Source: Persicitalea sp038235275 (GTDB lineage: Bacteria > Bacteroidota > Bacteroidia > Cytophagales > Spirosomataceae). From it: a stretch of DNA of 64,000 bases. The position numbers and the translations under genes are program-made. A model generated the notes under the pieces. The model did no database searches. It saw nothing but the letters and a program-made list of their open reading frames with translations, and was not told the DNA's origin. Below are positions 25,492 to 35,329 of the stretch, one piece after another. The stretch's first letter is position 1. Each line of letters begins with the position of its first letter. Location of the stretch: assembly GCA_038235275.1 (NCBI GenBank), contig JBBSUC010000009.1:62001-126000 (forward strand), written 5' to 3'.

Positions 25492-27483
25492 ATGAAATTA
25501 TCATCTAAATATGTAAGCGTAAGGGTAGTCTCCACCCTCCTCCTCTTCTCCCTCACCGCTACCCTTGTCTCGGCGCAACTAAAAGTGGCCCGCCTCTTTG
25601 GCGACCACATGGTGCTGCAACGCGAAAAGCCCGTCAAAGTCTGGGGCTGGGCCAATAAGGGCGACAAGGTCGATCTGACTTTCAACCAACAAAAAGCCAC
25701 CGCCAAGGCTGATGCCGACGGCAAGTGGACGGCTGAACTGTCCGCCATGTCGGCGGGCGGACCGTACGAATTGGTGGTAAAAACCAAGAAAGACGAGGTG
25801 AAGCTGACCGACGTGCTGGTCGGGGAAGTGTGGTTGCTGTCGGGGCAGTCGAACATGGAATGGCGCGTGAAAAACTCCGATAGCGCCAAGGTCGAAATCG
25901 CGCGGGCCAACCATCCTAACATTCGGCACTTCGAGGTGGCGCACGAACTGGCCTTCACGCCCGAAAAAGATTTGAACTCGGGCGACTGGAAAATTGCTTC
26001 ACCCGAAACAGTGGGTGACTTCTCGGCGGTGGGCTACTTTTTTGCGGTGGATTTGGCAAAGCGGCTTGGCGTTCCCGTGGGTTTGGTGCATTCGTCCTGG
26101 GGCGGCACGCAAATCGAGGGTTGGATTAGCGAGAAAGCCATGAACGCGTCCGACGTGCTGAACTACTATCCCGCCACGATGCCCCATTCCTGGGATGAGG
26201 ACGGCCAACGGCAGGAGCAGAAAATCATCGAGCGAGCCTACGGTGCGGCGGATTTCGATACCAAGTCCGTGGAAGAAAGCGCGTATCAGAAACCGGGTTA
26301 TGATTTTGAGCAATGGAAACTCAAAGTAAATCCCATCAGCAACTGGGATCAAAATGGTCTGCGGGGTTTTCGGGGAACGGCTTACATGCAGCGCAATGTG
26401 GACATTCCCTCCGACCTGGCTGGCAAGCCTACTACGCTGCACTTTGGCCGGCATGATGCTCAGCTTGCCTTTTTTATCAATGGGCGAAAGGTATATGAAG
26501 GCTCAGGTTCTCAGAATATCACGCTGGACATCCCGGCGGGTACCTGGCAGGCGGGGAAAAACTCCATCTTAGTCAAGATCGGTTCGCTGGGCCAATCTGC
26601 CCGTCGGGGTATGGGTTTCCTGGGCAATGCGGAGGATTACTCGATTGAGGGAGCAGGCGAAAGTCTGCCGCTTACCGAAACTTCATGGAACATGACGCCC
26701 TCCTGGCAGGCAGCGCGTACCTACACCCACGGTGCCAACAACGCCGGCACGACGCTCTACAACGCTATGATTGCCCCGCTCGTCCCCTACACCATCGCCG
26801 GGGCGCTGTGGTACCAGGGCGAATCCAACGCCGGGCGGGCCTACCAGTACCGCAAATCGTTCCCGCTGCTAATCGAAAGCTGGCGCAAGGACTGGGGCTA
26901 TGATTTTCCCTTTTTGTTTGTGCAGCTTGCCACCTACGGCCCCTTCCAAAACAGCAATGAGGGCAGCGACTGGGCCGAACTCCGCGAAGCCCAAACGATG
27001 ACGCTCAGCCTGCCCAAAACGGGCATGGCCGTTACGACCGACATCGGTAATCCTGACAATATCCACCCCACCAACAAACAGGACGTGGGCCACCGCCTGG
27101 CCCTGGCGGCGATGAAAGTCGCTTACGGTAAAGACGACATCGTGTATAGTGGCCCTACTTTTAAAGACGCGCAGTTCAGCGGCAACAAGGCCATCATTAC
27201 ATTTAGTAATACGGGTGGCGGACTTATGGTGAAGGAAAAATACGGCTACCTCAAAGGTTTCGAAGTTGCCGGACGCGACCATAAATTCCGCTATGCCCCC
27301 GCCCGCATCGAGGGCGACAAGGTGATCGTGTCGCAGCCCGACGTGCCGGAACCCGTGGCTGTGCGCTACGGCTGGGCCAACTCGCCCATCGACGACAACC
27401 TGTTCAACGCCGAAGGCCTGCCCGCCGTGCCGTTTCGGACGGACGATTGGGAAGGGAAGACGGAAAAGGGGAAGTTTCAATAA
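25492..27483 (+). CDS. Sialate O-acetylesterase
   Basis: A 663-residue secreted esterase of the SASA/DUF303 family, which removes O-acetyl groups from sialic acids or related acetylated sugars. A signal peptide (cleavage near LVSAQ) leads into an N-terminal beta domain, then the SGNH-type core: nucleophile block LLSGQSNMEW, HSSWGGTQIEGW, the central galactose-binding-like insert, ALWYQGESNAG and the Asp/His block DNIHPTNKQDVGHRLA. ATG 25492 is used because the upstream in-frame region overlaps the small 64-aa gene. It converges on the PorZ gene with a 10-base gap. Confidence 0.92.
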   Translation: MKLSSKYVSVRVVSTLLLFSLTATLVSAQLKVARLFGDHMVLQREKPVKVWGWANKGDKVDLTFNQQKATAKADADGKWTAELSAMSAGGPYELVVKTKKDEVKLTDVLVGEVWLLSGQSNMEWRVKNSDSAKVEIARANHPNIRHFEVAHELAFTPEKDLNSGDWKIASPETVGDFSAVGYFFAVDLAKRLGVPVGLVHSSWGGTQIEGWISEKAMNASDVLNYYPATMPHSWDEDGQRQEQKIIERAYGAADFDTKSVEESAYQKPGYDFEQWKLKVNPISNWDQNGLRGFRGTAYMQRNVDIPSDLAGKPTTLHFGRHDAQLAFFINGRKVYEGSGSQNITLDIPAGTWQAGKNSILVKIGSLGQSARRGMGFLGNAEDYSIEGAGESLPLTETSWNMTPSWQAARTYTHGANNAGTTLYNAMIAPLVPYTIAGALWYQGESNAGRAYQYRKSFPLLIESWRKDWGYDFPFLFVQLATYGPFQNSNEGSDWAELREAQTMTLSLPKTGMAVTTDIGNPDNIHPTNKQDVGHRLALAAMKVAYGKDDIVYSGPTFKDAQFSGNKAIITFSNTGGGLMVKEKYGYLKGFEVAGRDHKFRYAPARIEGDKVIVSQPDVPEPVAVRYGWANSPIDDNLFNAEGLPAVPFRTDDWEGKTEKGKFQ

Positions 27484-27493
27484 GCGGGGACTT

Positions 27494-29371
27494 CTACTCT
27501 ACCACCGCCAGCTTCCCCGCTACACTTTCCGAGCCGTCGGACGCGATGAGTAGCACCAGATAAATGCCGCCCCTGGCGCGGCGTCCGGTGTAATCCAGTA
27601 AATTCCAGGTGGCCGTGCCGCCTTGGGAACGGGTTTCGTACACCAGCTTTCCCGTCAAATCCGTGATTTTCACGACCGTTTCGTCCCGCAGCCCTTTGAC
27701 GCCAACGAAGCCCGCGTAGCCGGGCCGCACGGGATTGGGGAAAATCGTGATGTCTTGTAGCGTGAGGGCCGAAGCCGTGGCATCGGAACGGTAGGAAACC
27801 AGGCCGTTGGATGTGTCGATGTAGAGTCGCCCGGTGGCCTCGTCGAATTGCAGCGCCAGAATGTTGTCGGAAGGCAGCGGACTGTCGGCGGCGGTGAATT
27901 GCCGGATGAGTTGCGTGCCGTCCGCGCTAAAAAGGTACAGGCCACCGCGCGTCCCGACCCACTTGCGGTTGCCCGGCTCAGTGACGATGGCCGTGCTGAA
28001 CGCGTCGCGCAGCAAGCGCCTCTGGCCGAAGAGCGGAAACACCGCGTTGACCGCCCCGCCCGCAAGCAGGTTGCCCTCCGGCGCGAAGTGGCCCACACCC
28101 TGGTCGGCGGCAAACCAAACCAGGCCATCGCGATCCAGCGATAGGCTGCTGATACGGGACGAAGGCAGTCCGCCGTTGTTGGTTGAAGTGGAAAGGTATC
28201 GCTGCTGCTGCGTCGCGGGATTTTTTACCAAAATGCCGCCGCCCAAACTGTCCGGCAGGCGAATCCATTGCAAGCCATTGCGGTCCATGACGACGGAATC
28301 GGTACGGTTGTTGATTGTAGTATCTGCGACGGAGGGCGCCACCGCCATCGGACTGTACGATTGGTATTTCCCCGTAAAATTACTGACCAAACCGCTTTTG
28401 CTATCGGCTACCCACAGATTATTGGTGGCGTCCAAAATGGCTTCCTGCGGCGCGGCCAGCAACGGGTCACGGAAGGTATTTGCCTGATTCGGCGGGCTGA
28501 GGGCGACGACGCGTTCGTCGAGCGCCACCAGGAGGCGGTCGTTCGCGACGCGAAGTTGGAGTCTTTGACTAGTGGCGGGATAGACGATTTGCCAGGCGTC
28601 TTTTTCTTTTTGAAAAATGCCTTGTCCCGGCACGCCTGCGTAGAGTTTTTCTTGTAAAACTGCTATGGAAGTGAGGTTAACGGGCGCGGGTACTTTTTGC
28701 CAATTGCCGTAAAACTGGCGGTTGACATTTTCGCCCAGCGAAGCCCGTAAAATGCCCTGCGAGCTGAGCGCGAAAAGGCTATCGCGGGTAAAGGCGATGC
28801 CCAAAACGGCCACTTCCGAGCCACCGGAGCCGATATTGCGGTAGGTTTCGCGTACCTCGCGCCTAACCGGGTCCAGCACTACTACGCCAAAGGCGGTGCT
28901 GAGGTAGGCCAGGTTTTCGCGGAAAATAACCTGGTAGCTGCGGCGGTTGGCGGGCAGGTTGGGGGCGTCCCCTAGCAAGGGCCATTCGGTGGTTTTTAGT
29001 ACCTTGGCGTTCTCGTCCAGTTCAAGCAGGTCGATGTTGCCGCTGCGATAGCTTAGCAACAACAAGCGGCTGTCCGGCGCGTAGGCCATACTGCTGATGC
29101 CCGTATCGTGAAGGCCGTTGATTTTAGAATAAATAAAAGTGCTGTCGTCCGTCGGGCGGTAGCTGAACAAGCCATTGTAAGTGGCGCAGAAGTATTGATC
29201 CTGTACCTGAATGATGTGTTGGGCCGAGCGGTAGTTGAAGTGCGTCTGCCAGCCGCCCAGCGGAACGCCGCCCGGCGGTACGCCGCCCGGCGAAACCTTC
29301 TGGGCCAGAATATTTATTTTACACAAAAAACAAAGGGCAAAAAGCAGCAGCGAACCAGAAATTTTCCCCAT
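27494..29371 (-). CDS. porZ: PorZ-like type IX secretion system protein
   Basis: A 625-residue exported protein with a signal peptide, two beta-propeller-like regions of repeated strands (for example GLFSYRPTDDSTF, GLVWFAADQGVGHF, RKWVGTRGGLYLFSADG) and a C-terminal T9SS sorting domain beginning ITIFPNPVRPG. The propeller pair plus sorting domain is the PorZ layout. In Porphyromonas, PorZ is a surface part of the attachment complex and binds anionic LPS. Just after the signal peptide there is a small duplication (PGGVPPGGVPLGG). The gene is divergent from the MORN-like gene. Confidence 0.8.
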   Translation of the reverse strand: MGKISGSLLLFALCFLCKINILAQKVSPGGVPPGGVPLGGWQTHFNYRSAQHIIQVQDQYFCATYNGLFSYRPTDDSTFIYSKINGLHDTGISSMAYAPDSRLLLLSYRSGNIDLLELDENAKVLKTTEWPLLGDAPNLPANRRSYQVIFRENLAYLSTAFGVVVLDPVRREVRETYRNIGSGGSEVAVLGIAFTRDSLFALSSQGILRASLGENVNRQFYGNWQKVPAPVNLTSIAVLQEKLYAGVPGQGIFQKEKDAWQIVYPATSQRLQLRVANDRLLVALDERVVALSPPNQANTFRDPLLAAPQEAILDATNNLWVADSKSGLVSNFTGKYQSYSPMAVAPSVADTTINNRTDSVVMDRNGLQWIRLPDSLGGGILVKNPATQQQRYLSTSTNNGGLPSSRISSLSLDRDGLVWFAADQGVGHFAPEGNLLAGGAVNAVFPLFGQRRLLRDAFSTAIVTEPGNRKWVGTRGGLYLFSADGTQLIRQFTAADSPLPSDNILALQFDEATGRLYIDTSNGLVSYRSDATASALTLQDITIFPNPVRPGYAGFVGVKGLRDETVVKITDLTGKLVYETRSQGGTATWNLLDYTGRRARGGIYLVLLIASDGSESVAGKLAVVE

Positions 29372-29438
29372 AAATCAATATCGAACGGCGGCCTTCGTTA
29401 CCTAGATTGGCAACGATAACGCCAAAAAGAAACAAAAC

Positions 29439-30470
29439 ATGATACAAAAAGCGGCCTTCGGGCTGGGTATTTTGTGGATCGCACTCACCGCCACGGCCTG
29501 GGGCCAAACCGATACGAAAAAGAAATCGGGGAAAGAGCGAGTGCAAAACGCGCAGTCGAAGGCCGATTCGCTGCGGGCCAAATTACAAAAATCCACCGGA
29601 CTCGACGCGCAATTGCCCGCCCTCGATCCTTCGGCCAGCCTGCCGCTGCCGGGCGGCAAGGGTAAAACGGAGAGTTTATCCAAACTGCTGGGCGAAACCA
29701 TCCCCGACCTCGGCCTGAAAGCCAAGGAGTTCAAAAGCCGCCGCTCCGAACGCCGCCGCCGCGCCAAGAAAGGCCGCTTGGCCCGCGTTCAGTACGAGGG
29801 TATCCCGATGGAGAAAGTGCTGGTGAAATTTGGCAGTGGTGACCGCGCCCGCATCGAGGAATTTCACGTGCTCAAAACGCCCGAACCCATCAGCCCCTAC
29901 GCGCCTTTCACCCGGTGGTATGATCTGAAAAAGAAACAGTTGAGTTCGTCGGTGATCAAAGACAAAGAGAAGTCCCTGCCGCTGCACGGACCGTACAAGC
30001 GCTATGTGGCGGGTGACCTCATCGAGGAGGGTTTTTATTACAAAGGCACCAAGGACGGCCGCTGGGTCACTTACGACGCCAACTACGATCTGATCGATAA
30101 ATCGCACTGGTACCGGGGCTTCCCGGCGGAATCACGGGTTGCCTACTACGACTCGGCGCATACTAAAATCAAAGAGGTGGTACCCGTGCAGTTCGAGGAG
30201 GTGGACGGCGAGTATTTGTCGTTTTATGACGAGGGGCAATTGATGGAAAAGGGTAAGTACGACGGCGGTCAGAAAGTGGGTCGCTGGGTCGAGTACTACC
30301 AGTACCGCCGCGCCCGTAAAAAGGAAGTCCAGTACCGCAAAAGCCGCTGGGACGAGGATTTCGAGCCGTTCGTGCTGCGCGAATGGGACGACAAGGGCAA
30401 GCTCATCTACGACAGCAGCAAAGACCCCCGTGCCACCGTCGAGGTGGACGAAGATGCCGATCCGAAATGA
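29439..30470 (+). CDS. Exported protein with MORN-like repeats
   Basis: A 343-residue protein with a signal peptide (cleavage near TAWGQ), a low-complexity charged region (about 25-110, with RRSERRRRAKKGR) and a C-terminal half with toxin-antitoxin YwqK/MORN-type strands: HGPYKRYVAGDLIEEGFYYKGTKDGRWVTYD and DGEYLSFYDEGQLMEKGKYDGGQKVGRWVEYY. MORN-type repeats usually mediate protein or lipid contacts. Function unknown; it is adjacent to and divergent from porZ. Confidence 0.78.
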   Translation: MIQKAAFGLGILWIALTATAWGQTDTKKKSGKERVQNAQSKADSLRAKLQKSTGLDAQLPALDPSASLPLPGGKGKTESLSKLLGETIPDLGLKAKEFKSRRSERRRRAKKGRLARVQYEGIPMEKVLVKFGSGDRARIEEFHVLKTPEPISPYAPFTRWYDLKKKQLSSSVIKDKEKSLPLHGPYKRYVAGDLIEEGFYYKGTKDGRWVTYDANYDLIDKSHWYRGFPAESRVAYYDSAHTKIKEVVPVQFEEVDGEYLSFYDEGQLMEKGKYDGGQKVGRWVEYYQYRRARKKEVQYRKSRWDEDFEPFVLREWDDKGKLIYDSSKDPRATVEVDEDADPK

Positions 30471-30532
30471 TCGTTCTCCGGGAATCTTTCCTAATTTTGG
30501 CGTCGTTTTCCCTCTTTCGCTGACGCCCATTC

Positions 30533-32251
30533 ATGCCGTTTCTTCGTTCCTCTTTTCTTTTTTTGCAAAAAAACACCTGGCTGGCGGCGTTGCTATGCGC
30601 ATTGCCCATTTTTATTTACGCCCTCGTTTTTTCGCAAATTGCCCTCAACGTCAATTACGTCGCTTTTGACGACATCCTGATTCTGGGCATTATTCCCGGC
30701 TTTGAGGACGCCACCTGGCTCGAGCGCTGGCAGCGACTCACCGATCCCTTTCCCGAGCATCGGCTGATTTTTTCGCGCTCGCTCGTGCTGCTTTCCTACT
30801 ATATTTTTGGCAAAGTAAACCTCGTCAGCCTCATGGTCATCGGCAACCTGTGTTGGGCGGGCTGCGCGGGTGTTTTCTACGCGGTGTTTCGTCAGATTGA
30901 CGCACCACGGTTGCGGTTGTCGCTCTGGTACTTCGTGCCGATCGTGTGGCTTTGGTTCACCATTCATTCTTTCGAGAATATGTTTTGGGGCGTGAGTTCG
31001 CTCTGCAATTTCGGGCTGCTGCTGTTTGCGATGCTGGCCTTTTACTTCGCCACGCACCGACCACAGCAGCTTTGGGTGGCCTGGCTCTTTGCTTTGGCGG
31101 CTACCTACACCTACGGCAACGGCATCGCCGTGTTTCCCGTCATCATTTTCCTGCTCTGGATCACCGGGCGGCGGCGGGCGTTCTTCGCTACCGTGGGCGT
31201 GACGCTCCTGGTTGGCTATGTTTATTTCTTAGGTTTCCCCCAAAAAACCGACAGCCTGGATTTTTCTGATTTTCAGCAGGTAAGGGAGGGTCTAGCGGGC
31301 TTCTTTGGCTTCATTGGCTCCATCGCCGCGCTGGATGCCTATACCACGCAGCCCGTACCGCTGGCTTTGGCCGTGGCGACGGGTATAGCGATGGTGGGGC
31401 TGTTTCTTTGGTTGTTTCGCGAGAACCTTTTGCCGCTGTTTCGTTCGGTGGTGGGTAAGCCGCTGCACCTCAGCCCGGCGGGGCAATTTGCTCTGGTCTT
31501 GATGGTGTTCGTGGCTATTACGTCTTTTGCTGTCATCTACAAGCGTATTCCGCTGGGGGGCTTCGATTCGCTGTTCAAAGGCCGCTACCGGATGTACACC
31601 GCGCTGGCTTTGGTGTCGTTGCATTTCGGGGCGCTGGCGTGGCTACCGCCGCTCAAACGTCGCCGCTGGGGCATGGTGGCCGTGCCTTTGGCCATCTTTC
31701 TGAATCTGGCGATTCTGTACGTCAATTTCGCCGGGGCCGTCAATAACCGCCGGACGGCCATCGTGCAGGAATTCAACGCCCGCTACAATGCCGACTGGCT
31801 GGGACTGAGTATGTTCGATATGGACCAGGCGCATTACGAGAAAATCCGCGCCTACTACCAGTCCGCCGACCCGCTGGCCGAAGGCTGGGATCCCAACGCC
31901 GACACCGACCAACTCCCCTGCGCGGGCGACTACGCACTGGACAGCTTGTTTCTTCACGAGGAGGAAATTCATGTGTACAACTCCAAAGAGTTCATCGACG
32001 CCGAACGCGACTATACCGATGGTCCCTATCTTATCCTGAAATCCGACCGCCACGTCTATGCCTCGTCGCCCAACCAACAGGGGCTACCCTTCGATACCTT
32101 CCTCAATATGCGGCGGTACTTTTCGCGTGGCTTCAGCGGGACCTTCCACCAAGCCAACGTCGAACCGGGACGGTACAAAATTTATGTTCTAATCCGTCGG
32201 GACGGGAAGAACGCGGTGTACTGTACGGGAAGAGAATGGGTGGAAGATTAG
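30533..32251 (+). CDS. Multi-spanning membrane protein, GT-C-like topology
   Basis: A 572-residue protein with about ten to eleven hydrophobic helices in the first 410 residues and a soluble C-terminal domain of about 160 residues. An acidic pair in the first periplasmic loop (AFDDILILG, about residues 44-52) recalls the catalytic loop of GT-C glycosyltransferases, which use polyprenyl-phosphate sugars, but no family signature is certain. It is followed within 30 bases by another membrane protein gene. Confidence 0.7.
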   Translation: MPFLRSSFLFLQKNTWLAALLCALPIFIYALVFSQIALNVNYVAFDDILILGIIPGFEDATWLERWQRLTDPFPEHRLIFSRSLVLLSYYIFGKVNLVSLMVIGNLCWAGCAGVFYAVFRQIDAPRLRLSLWYFVPIVWLWFTIHSFENMFWGVSSLCNFGLLLFAMLAFYFATHRPQQLWVAWLFALAATYTYGNGIAVFPVIIFLLWITGRRRAFFATVGVTLLVGYVYFLGFPQKTDSLDFSDFQQVREGLAGFFGFIGSIAALDAYTTQPVPLALAVATGIAMVGLFLWLFRENLLPLFRSVVGKPLHLSPAGQFALVLMVFVAITSFAVIYKRIPLGGFDSLFKGRYRMYTALALVSLHFGALAWLPPLKRRRWGMVAVPLAIFLNLAILYVNFAGAVNNRRTAIVQEFNARYNADWLGLSMFDMDQAHYEKIRAYYQSADPLAEGWDPNADTDQLPCAGDYALDSLFLHEEEIHVYNSKEFIDAERDYTDGPYLILKSDRHVYASSPNQQGLPFDTFLNMRRYFSRGFSGTFHQANVEPGRYKIYVLIRRDGKNAVYCTGREWVED

Positions 32252-32279
32252 GCCTACTGAAACAACGACAACTTATCCA

Positions 32280-33668
32280 ATGGAAGAAAACGATTCCGAT
32301 TACCAGCACGGCTACACGAGTGGCGTCGAGAACCTCGGCCGGGAGGCCTACGAGGCGTATTTGTCGAGCCAGGTCAGTCACGAGTGGGTGACGGAGCGGC
32401 TGGACGAGAAGAAAAGGGACCTGGGGATGCTGGAAGTGACGCGGCAGGTGACGCTGGGCCGACGAAAGGAGGCCTTCGACCGCCTACAAACGCATCTGCT
32501 GGGTGTTCACGAATCGTCCAAACAGGCTCGGGAAATCCAGGACCGCGTAACCGAAACCGAACAGGAAACCACGCGACTGACCGATAAGCGTAACGCCGCC
32601 GCCACGCACTACTCGCTTTTGGCCGGGTTCATTTTTCTGGTGGCTGGCCTTTCGTTCCTGTTCGGCGACCTGATCATCTCGCACGAAATCGTGGCCTACG
32701 CCCTCAATATCCGCAATTCTAACGAGGCCTGGGCCTTCGCCGTGGGCCTGGCGATGGTCTCCATCCTGCTCAAACCCACCTACGACCGCCTGATCGAAGG
32801 CCCCTACCAAACCGATGACTCGCCCCGCATTAAAAAACGCTACGGACGTTTCAAGGTGACGCTGTCCGTGTTTGCGCTGGCTACTTTGCTGGTGCTGGGC
32901 TGGTTTCGCTACGAAGCCTACCGCACCGATAAGTTGAAGGAGGCCATCAACAAATCCATCAAAAACCTGCAACTCAACGCCGTGGACCCGCTGACGGGCG
33001 CGCCAGTCAGTAGCCCCGAACTGACCAACCAAATCGAAGCCGCTCTGCGCGACTCCGACAACCTGAGCCTGATGCTGGTGAACAGCCCGTGGGCGTTGCT
33101 GTCGTTCGTGCTGAGTGGCGTGCTGTTCGCCATCGCCGGGGCAGTGTCGCTGGGCATGGCGATTCCGGTGTTGCAGAGTTTCTGGTACCGCTGGCTGCAA
33201 ATCGACCCGCGCCTGGGACGTCTGCGCCGCCGCCGCAAGCGGCTGGTGAAAGAACTGACCGCCCTGGAAAAAGTAATTTCCCAGCAAATGATCCAAAAAA
33301 ATATCATGGAAAACGACCTGGCCGTGCTGCCCGAACTTGATGATCTGAAGCAGCAGGAAAAGGCCCTCCGCCGCGAAATCGAAGACCTGGAAGAAGAACG
33401 CAAACTCGCCCTGATCGACAGCCGCACCCAAGCCTACAACGACGGCCACGCCCGCGGCGAAGTGGCCCGCCACCTCATGAGCGACGAGGAATACGAACAA
33501 TGGCGCAATAGTCAGCTAACGGCTTCCAACCCCGCGCTGCGTACTAAGTCTGCGGCCTCCGACCGTGCGGTGCCGCGTACGCGTAGTTCGGGGATGCGGC
33601 CGTATCAGGCGATTCGGAAGGCGATTACGGATGGGTTGGAGGGGGAGGGTTCTTCTTCGGTCTTATAG
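32280..33668 (+). CDS. Membrane protein with flanking coiled coils, unknown function
   Basis: A 462-residue protein. An N-terminal charged helical region (about 20-115) leads to two TM helices (about 118-155), a cytosolic loop, a third TM (about 198-216), a further loop and two helices at about 265-300. Then follows a long coiled coil (about 312-385, RRRRKRLVKELTALEKVI...REIEDLEEERK) and a disordered basic tail. It does not match a family I recognise. It converges on hipA with an 8-base gap. Confidence 0.7.
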   Translation: MEENDSDYQHGYTSGVENLGREAYEAYLSSQVSHEWVTERLDEKKRDLGMLEVTRQVTLGRRKEAFDRLQTHLLGVHESSKQAREIQDRVTETEQETTRLTDKRNAAATHYSLLAGFIFLVAGLSFLFGDLIISHEIVAYALNIRNSNEAWAFAVGLAMVSILLKPTYDRLIEGPYQTDDSPRIKKRYGRFKVTLSVFALATLLVLGWFRYEAYRTDKLKEAINKSIKNLQLNAVDPLTGAPVSSPELTNQIEAALRDSDNLSLMLVNSPWALLSFVLSGVLFAIAGAVSLGMAIPVLQSFWYRWLQIDPRLGRLRRRRKRLVKELTALEKVISQQMIQKNIMENDLAVLPELDDLKQQEKALRREIEDLEEERKLALIDSRTQAYNDGHARGEVARHLMSDEEYEQWRNSQLTASNPALRTKSAASDRAVPRTRSSGMRPYQAIRKAITDGLEGEGSSSVL

Positions 33669-33676
33669 TCCTGCCT

Positions 33677-34936
33677 CTAAGGATTTTCTTTTAACGGTTT
33701 CTTTATTCCCTTCGAGATAAGTTGGATATTGTCGTTCGTCACGCCGTAATGGGCTGCCAGATTTTCCCATTCGCTCAGGGCGGCCCGAACTTCTTCAAAT
33801 ATATGAATCGCTTGATTCTGGGAGAGGTCCGCGTGTGGGGCCAATCTCAGTAAGTCAGTTTTGCCGGGATGCCGTCCTTCACCCGCCACCAACATGCTTT
33901 GCTGACCGGCCGGGCCGGAGGAGAATGTCAGGTCATAAGCCGGCGAAACCCGCCATATTCCTTTTTCATCCATCAGGAAGGAGAAGTTTTTCGAATGGTC
34001 ATCCCGATTGTGGGCCAAAACGTTGAACACGGCGTAGCGATAAATTTTCTGTGCCTGACGCACGTCTTTGGTAAGCCACAAGGTCGCTTTGATCAAGTCT
34101 TCGTAATCCAGAGCCGGGGTTCTGAAATCCGAGTGCAAAAGTCCGCAGGCCGTGTGGACGTGGCGTTTCTTTCCTTCGGAGAGTCGGTCGAAACGCTTCG
34201 CGGCGAAGTATCCGGCATTGCCTTTACCTTCGAACAAGTGGCAATCAGGCAGATCTAATCCGGCCTTTGCAGCCATTAGATTATACACGTATTCGATGGC
34301 CCCCGCATCGAGACCATCCCTCGAATTGCCAAACTTGACGATCCACGGCGCAAAACCGATAGGCAGATCCTCATCCGCTTGAATGATAGAATTCTCGCCC
34401 GGATTGAACGCGATAAGGGCCTTGGGCCGCGCGCCGGCGGAAGACCCGTTCAGATGGATGAGGTCTTCCAGCACATCGCTGCTTTCACCGCGCAAAACCG
34501 CCTTCGTTTGTGCACTTAACTCATCCAAATCAAGGGTTCCAACCGAGGGGAACTCGCCGTAATCGGGAATATAGGTCAACGCACCCATACCCGTTTTACC
34601 CACGTAAGCCAGACGATCCAGAGGAGAAAACGTTTCGGGCAACACCCCACTGGCGCGCAACAATCGGTCCAGCAGCAAACGCCCCCAGCCATCGGGCAGA
34701 CTGTCGTTGAAAACGCCCGGCAGTCCTTCGAAGAGCGAAGGTTCAAAGGAAAAGGTACCCGCTTTCAAAGGGAGCTTATAGGGCGAGAGCGGCAATCCGG
34801 CATCCAGAAATTCGGGATCGTACTCGAAATAAATCCGGCCATCGTCCGGCACCAGACGACCCACGGACAGAATGGATTGGTGGCCAAAGTCCAGTGCTAC
34901 GCGGAGTAGTTCTACGGGTTTGGAATTGCGTTTCAT
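33677..34936 (-). CDS. HipA-family serine/threonine kinase toxin
   Basis: A 419-residue HipA-fold kinase. The N-subdomain has GVFNDSLPDGWGRLLLDRLL; SSAGARPKALIAF (about 163-175) corresponds to the flexible loop that carries the autophosphorylated Ser in E. coli HipA; the catalytic segment is NRDDHSKNFSFLMD (about 308-321) and the metal Asp sits in SPAYDLTFS. All key residues are present, so it is probably active. HipA toxins phosphorylate glutamyl-tRNA synthetase or other targets and cause dormancy. The HipB-like gene overlaps its start by 4 bases. Confidence 0.92.
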   Translation of the reverse strand: MKRNSKPVELLRVALDFGHQSILSVGRLVPDDGRIYFEYDPEFLDAGLPLSPYKLPLKAGTFSFEPSLFEGLPGVFNDSLPDGWGRLLLDRLLRASGVLPETFSPLDRLAYVGKTGMGALTYIPDYGEFPSVGTLDLDELSAQTKAVLRGESSDVLEDLIHLNGSSAGARPKALIAFNPGENSIIQADEDLPIGFAPWIVKFGNSRDGLDAGAIEYVYNLMAAKAGLDLPDCHLFEGKGNAGYFAAKRFDRLSEGKKRHVHTACGLLHSDFRTPALDYEDLIKATLWLTKDVRQAQKIYRYAVFNVLAHNRDDHSKNFSFLMDEKGIWRVSPAYDLTFSSGPAGQQSMLVAGEGRHPGKTDLLRLAPHADLSQNQAIHIFEEVRAALSEWENLAAHYGVTNDNIQLISKGIKKPLKENP

Positions 34937-35253
34937 GAGTTACGTACGCGCTTTCGGGTAGTCTTCTTCGGACTGTCCCTAACCTTACTTTTAAGGATCT
35001 CGTCGATGCTTTTGGCGGTATGCAGCTTTTGCTCGATGCCCTGCAAAATGGCCTCTGTCAGATCCAGCACGAAAGCCAGCTTAATGAATGACTCCAAAGA
35101 AATCTGCCCGGTCTGCTCGAATTTACGTACCACCGAAAGACTGACGTTGGATTTTTCGGCGAGCTGGTTTTGGGTCAGGTTCTCTTTTACCCTGCGTTGC
35201 CGAAGTAGGGTGGGGAGTTTGAACAGTACGTCGCGGGGAGTGATAAATACCAT
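34933..35253 (-). CDS. HipB-like HTH antitoxin
   Basis: A 106-residue protein with an XRE-type helix-turn-helix at about residues 19-60 (ENLTQNQLAEKSNVSLSVVRKFEQTGQISL) and a basic tail KKTTRKRVRNS. It is the expected DNA-binding partner of the HipA-like kinase, neutralising it and repressing the pair. The ATGA overlap with hipA indicates translational coupling. Candidate operators lie directly upstream (35256-35309). Confidence 0.92.
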   Translation of the reverse strand: MVFITPRDVLFKLPTLLRQRRVKENLTQNQLAEKSNVSLSVVRKFEQTGQISLESFIKLAFVLDLTEAILQGIEQKLHTAKSIDEILKSKVRDSPKKTTRKRVRNS

Positions 35254-35255
35254 TA

Positions 35256-35309
35256 TTATAATGATTATAACGTAAAATTGGTGATAATTACTACAATTAT
35301 GGTGATAAT
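35256..35309 (-). promoter_or_regulatory. Putative HipB operators
   Basis: The AT-rich region before the antitoxin gene holds a perfect dyad TTATAATGATTATAA (35256-35270) and two direct copies of TGGTGATAAT (35279-35288 and 35300-35309) spaced 21 bp apart, two helical turns. This is the arrangement expected for cooperative binding of an XRE dimer that autoregulates the module. Confidence 0.6.
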
Positions 35310-35329
35310 AAATGATTTTCCCAATGTTA

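Noticed and set aside
32484..33500. 338-codon open frame antisense to the coiled-coil membrane protein
   Set aside because: Composition (rich in Gln, His, Val, Phe) is typical of a shadow of Glu/Leu/Lys-rich coiled-coil codons; it has no start signal and no family resemblance.
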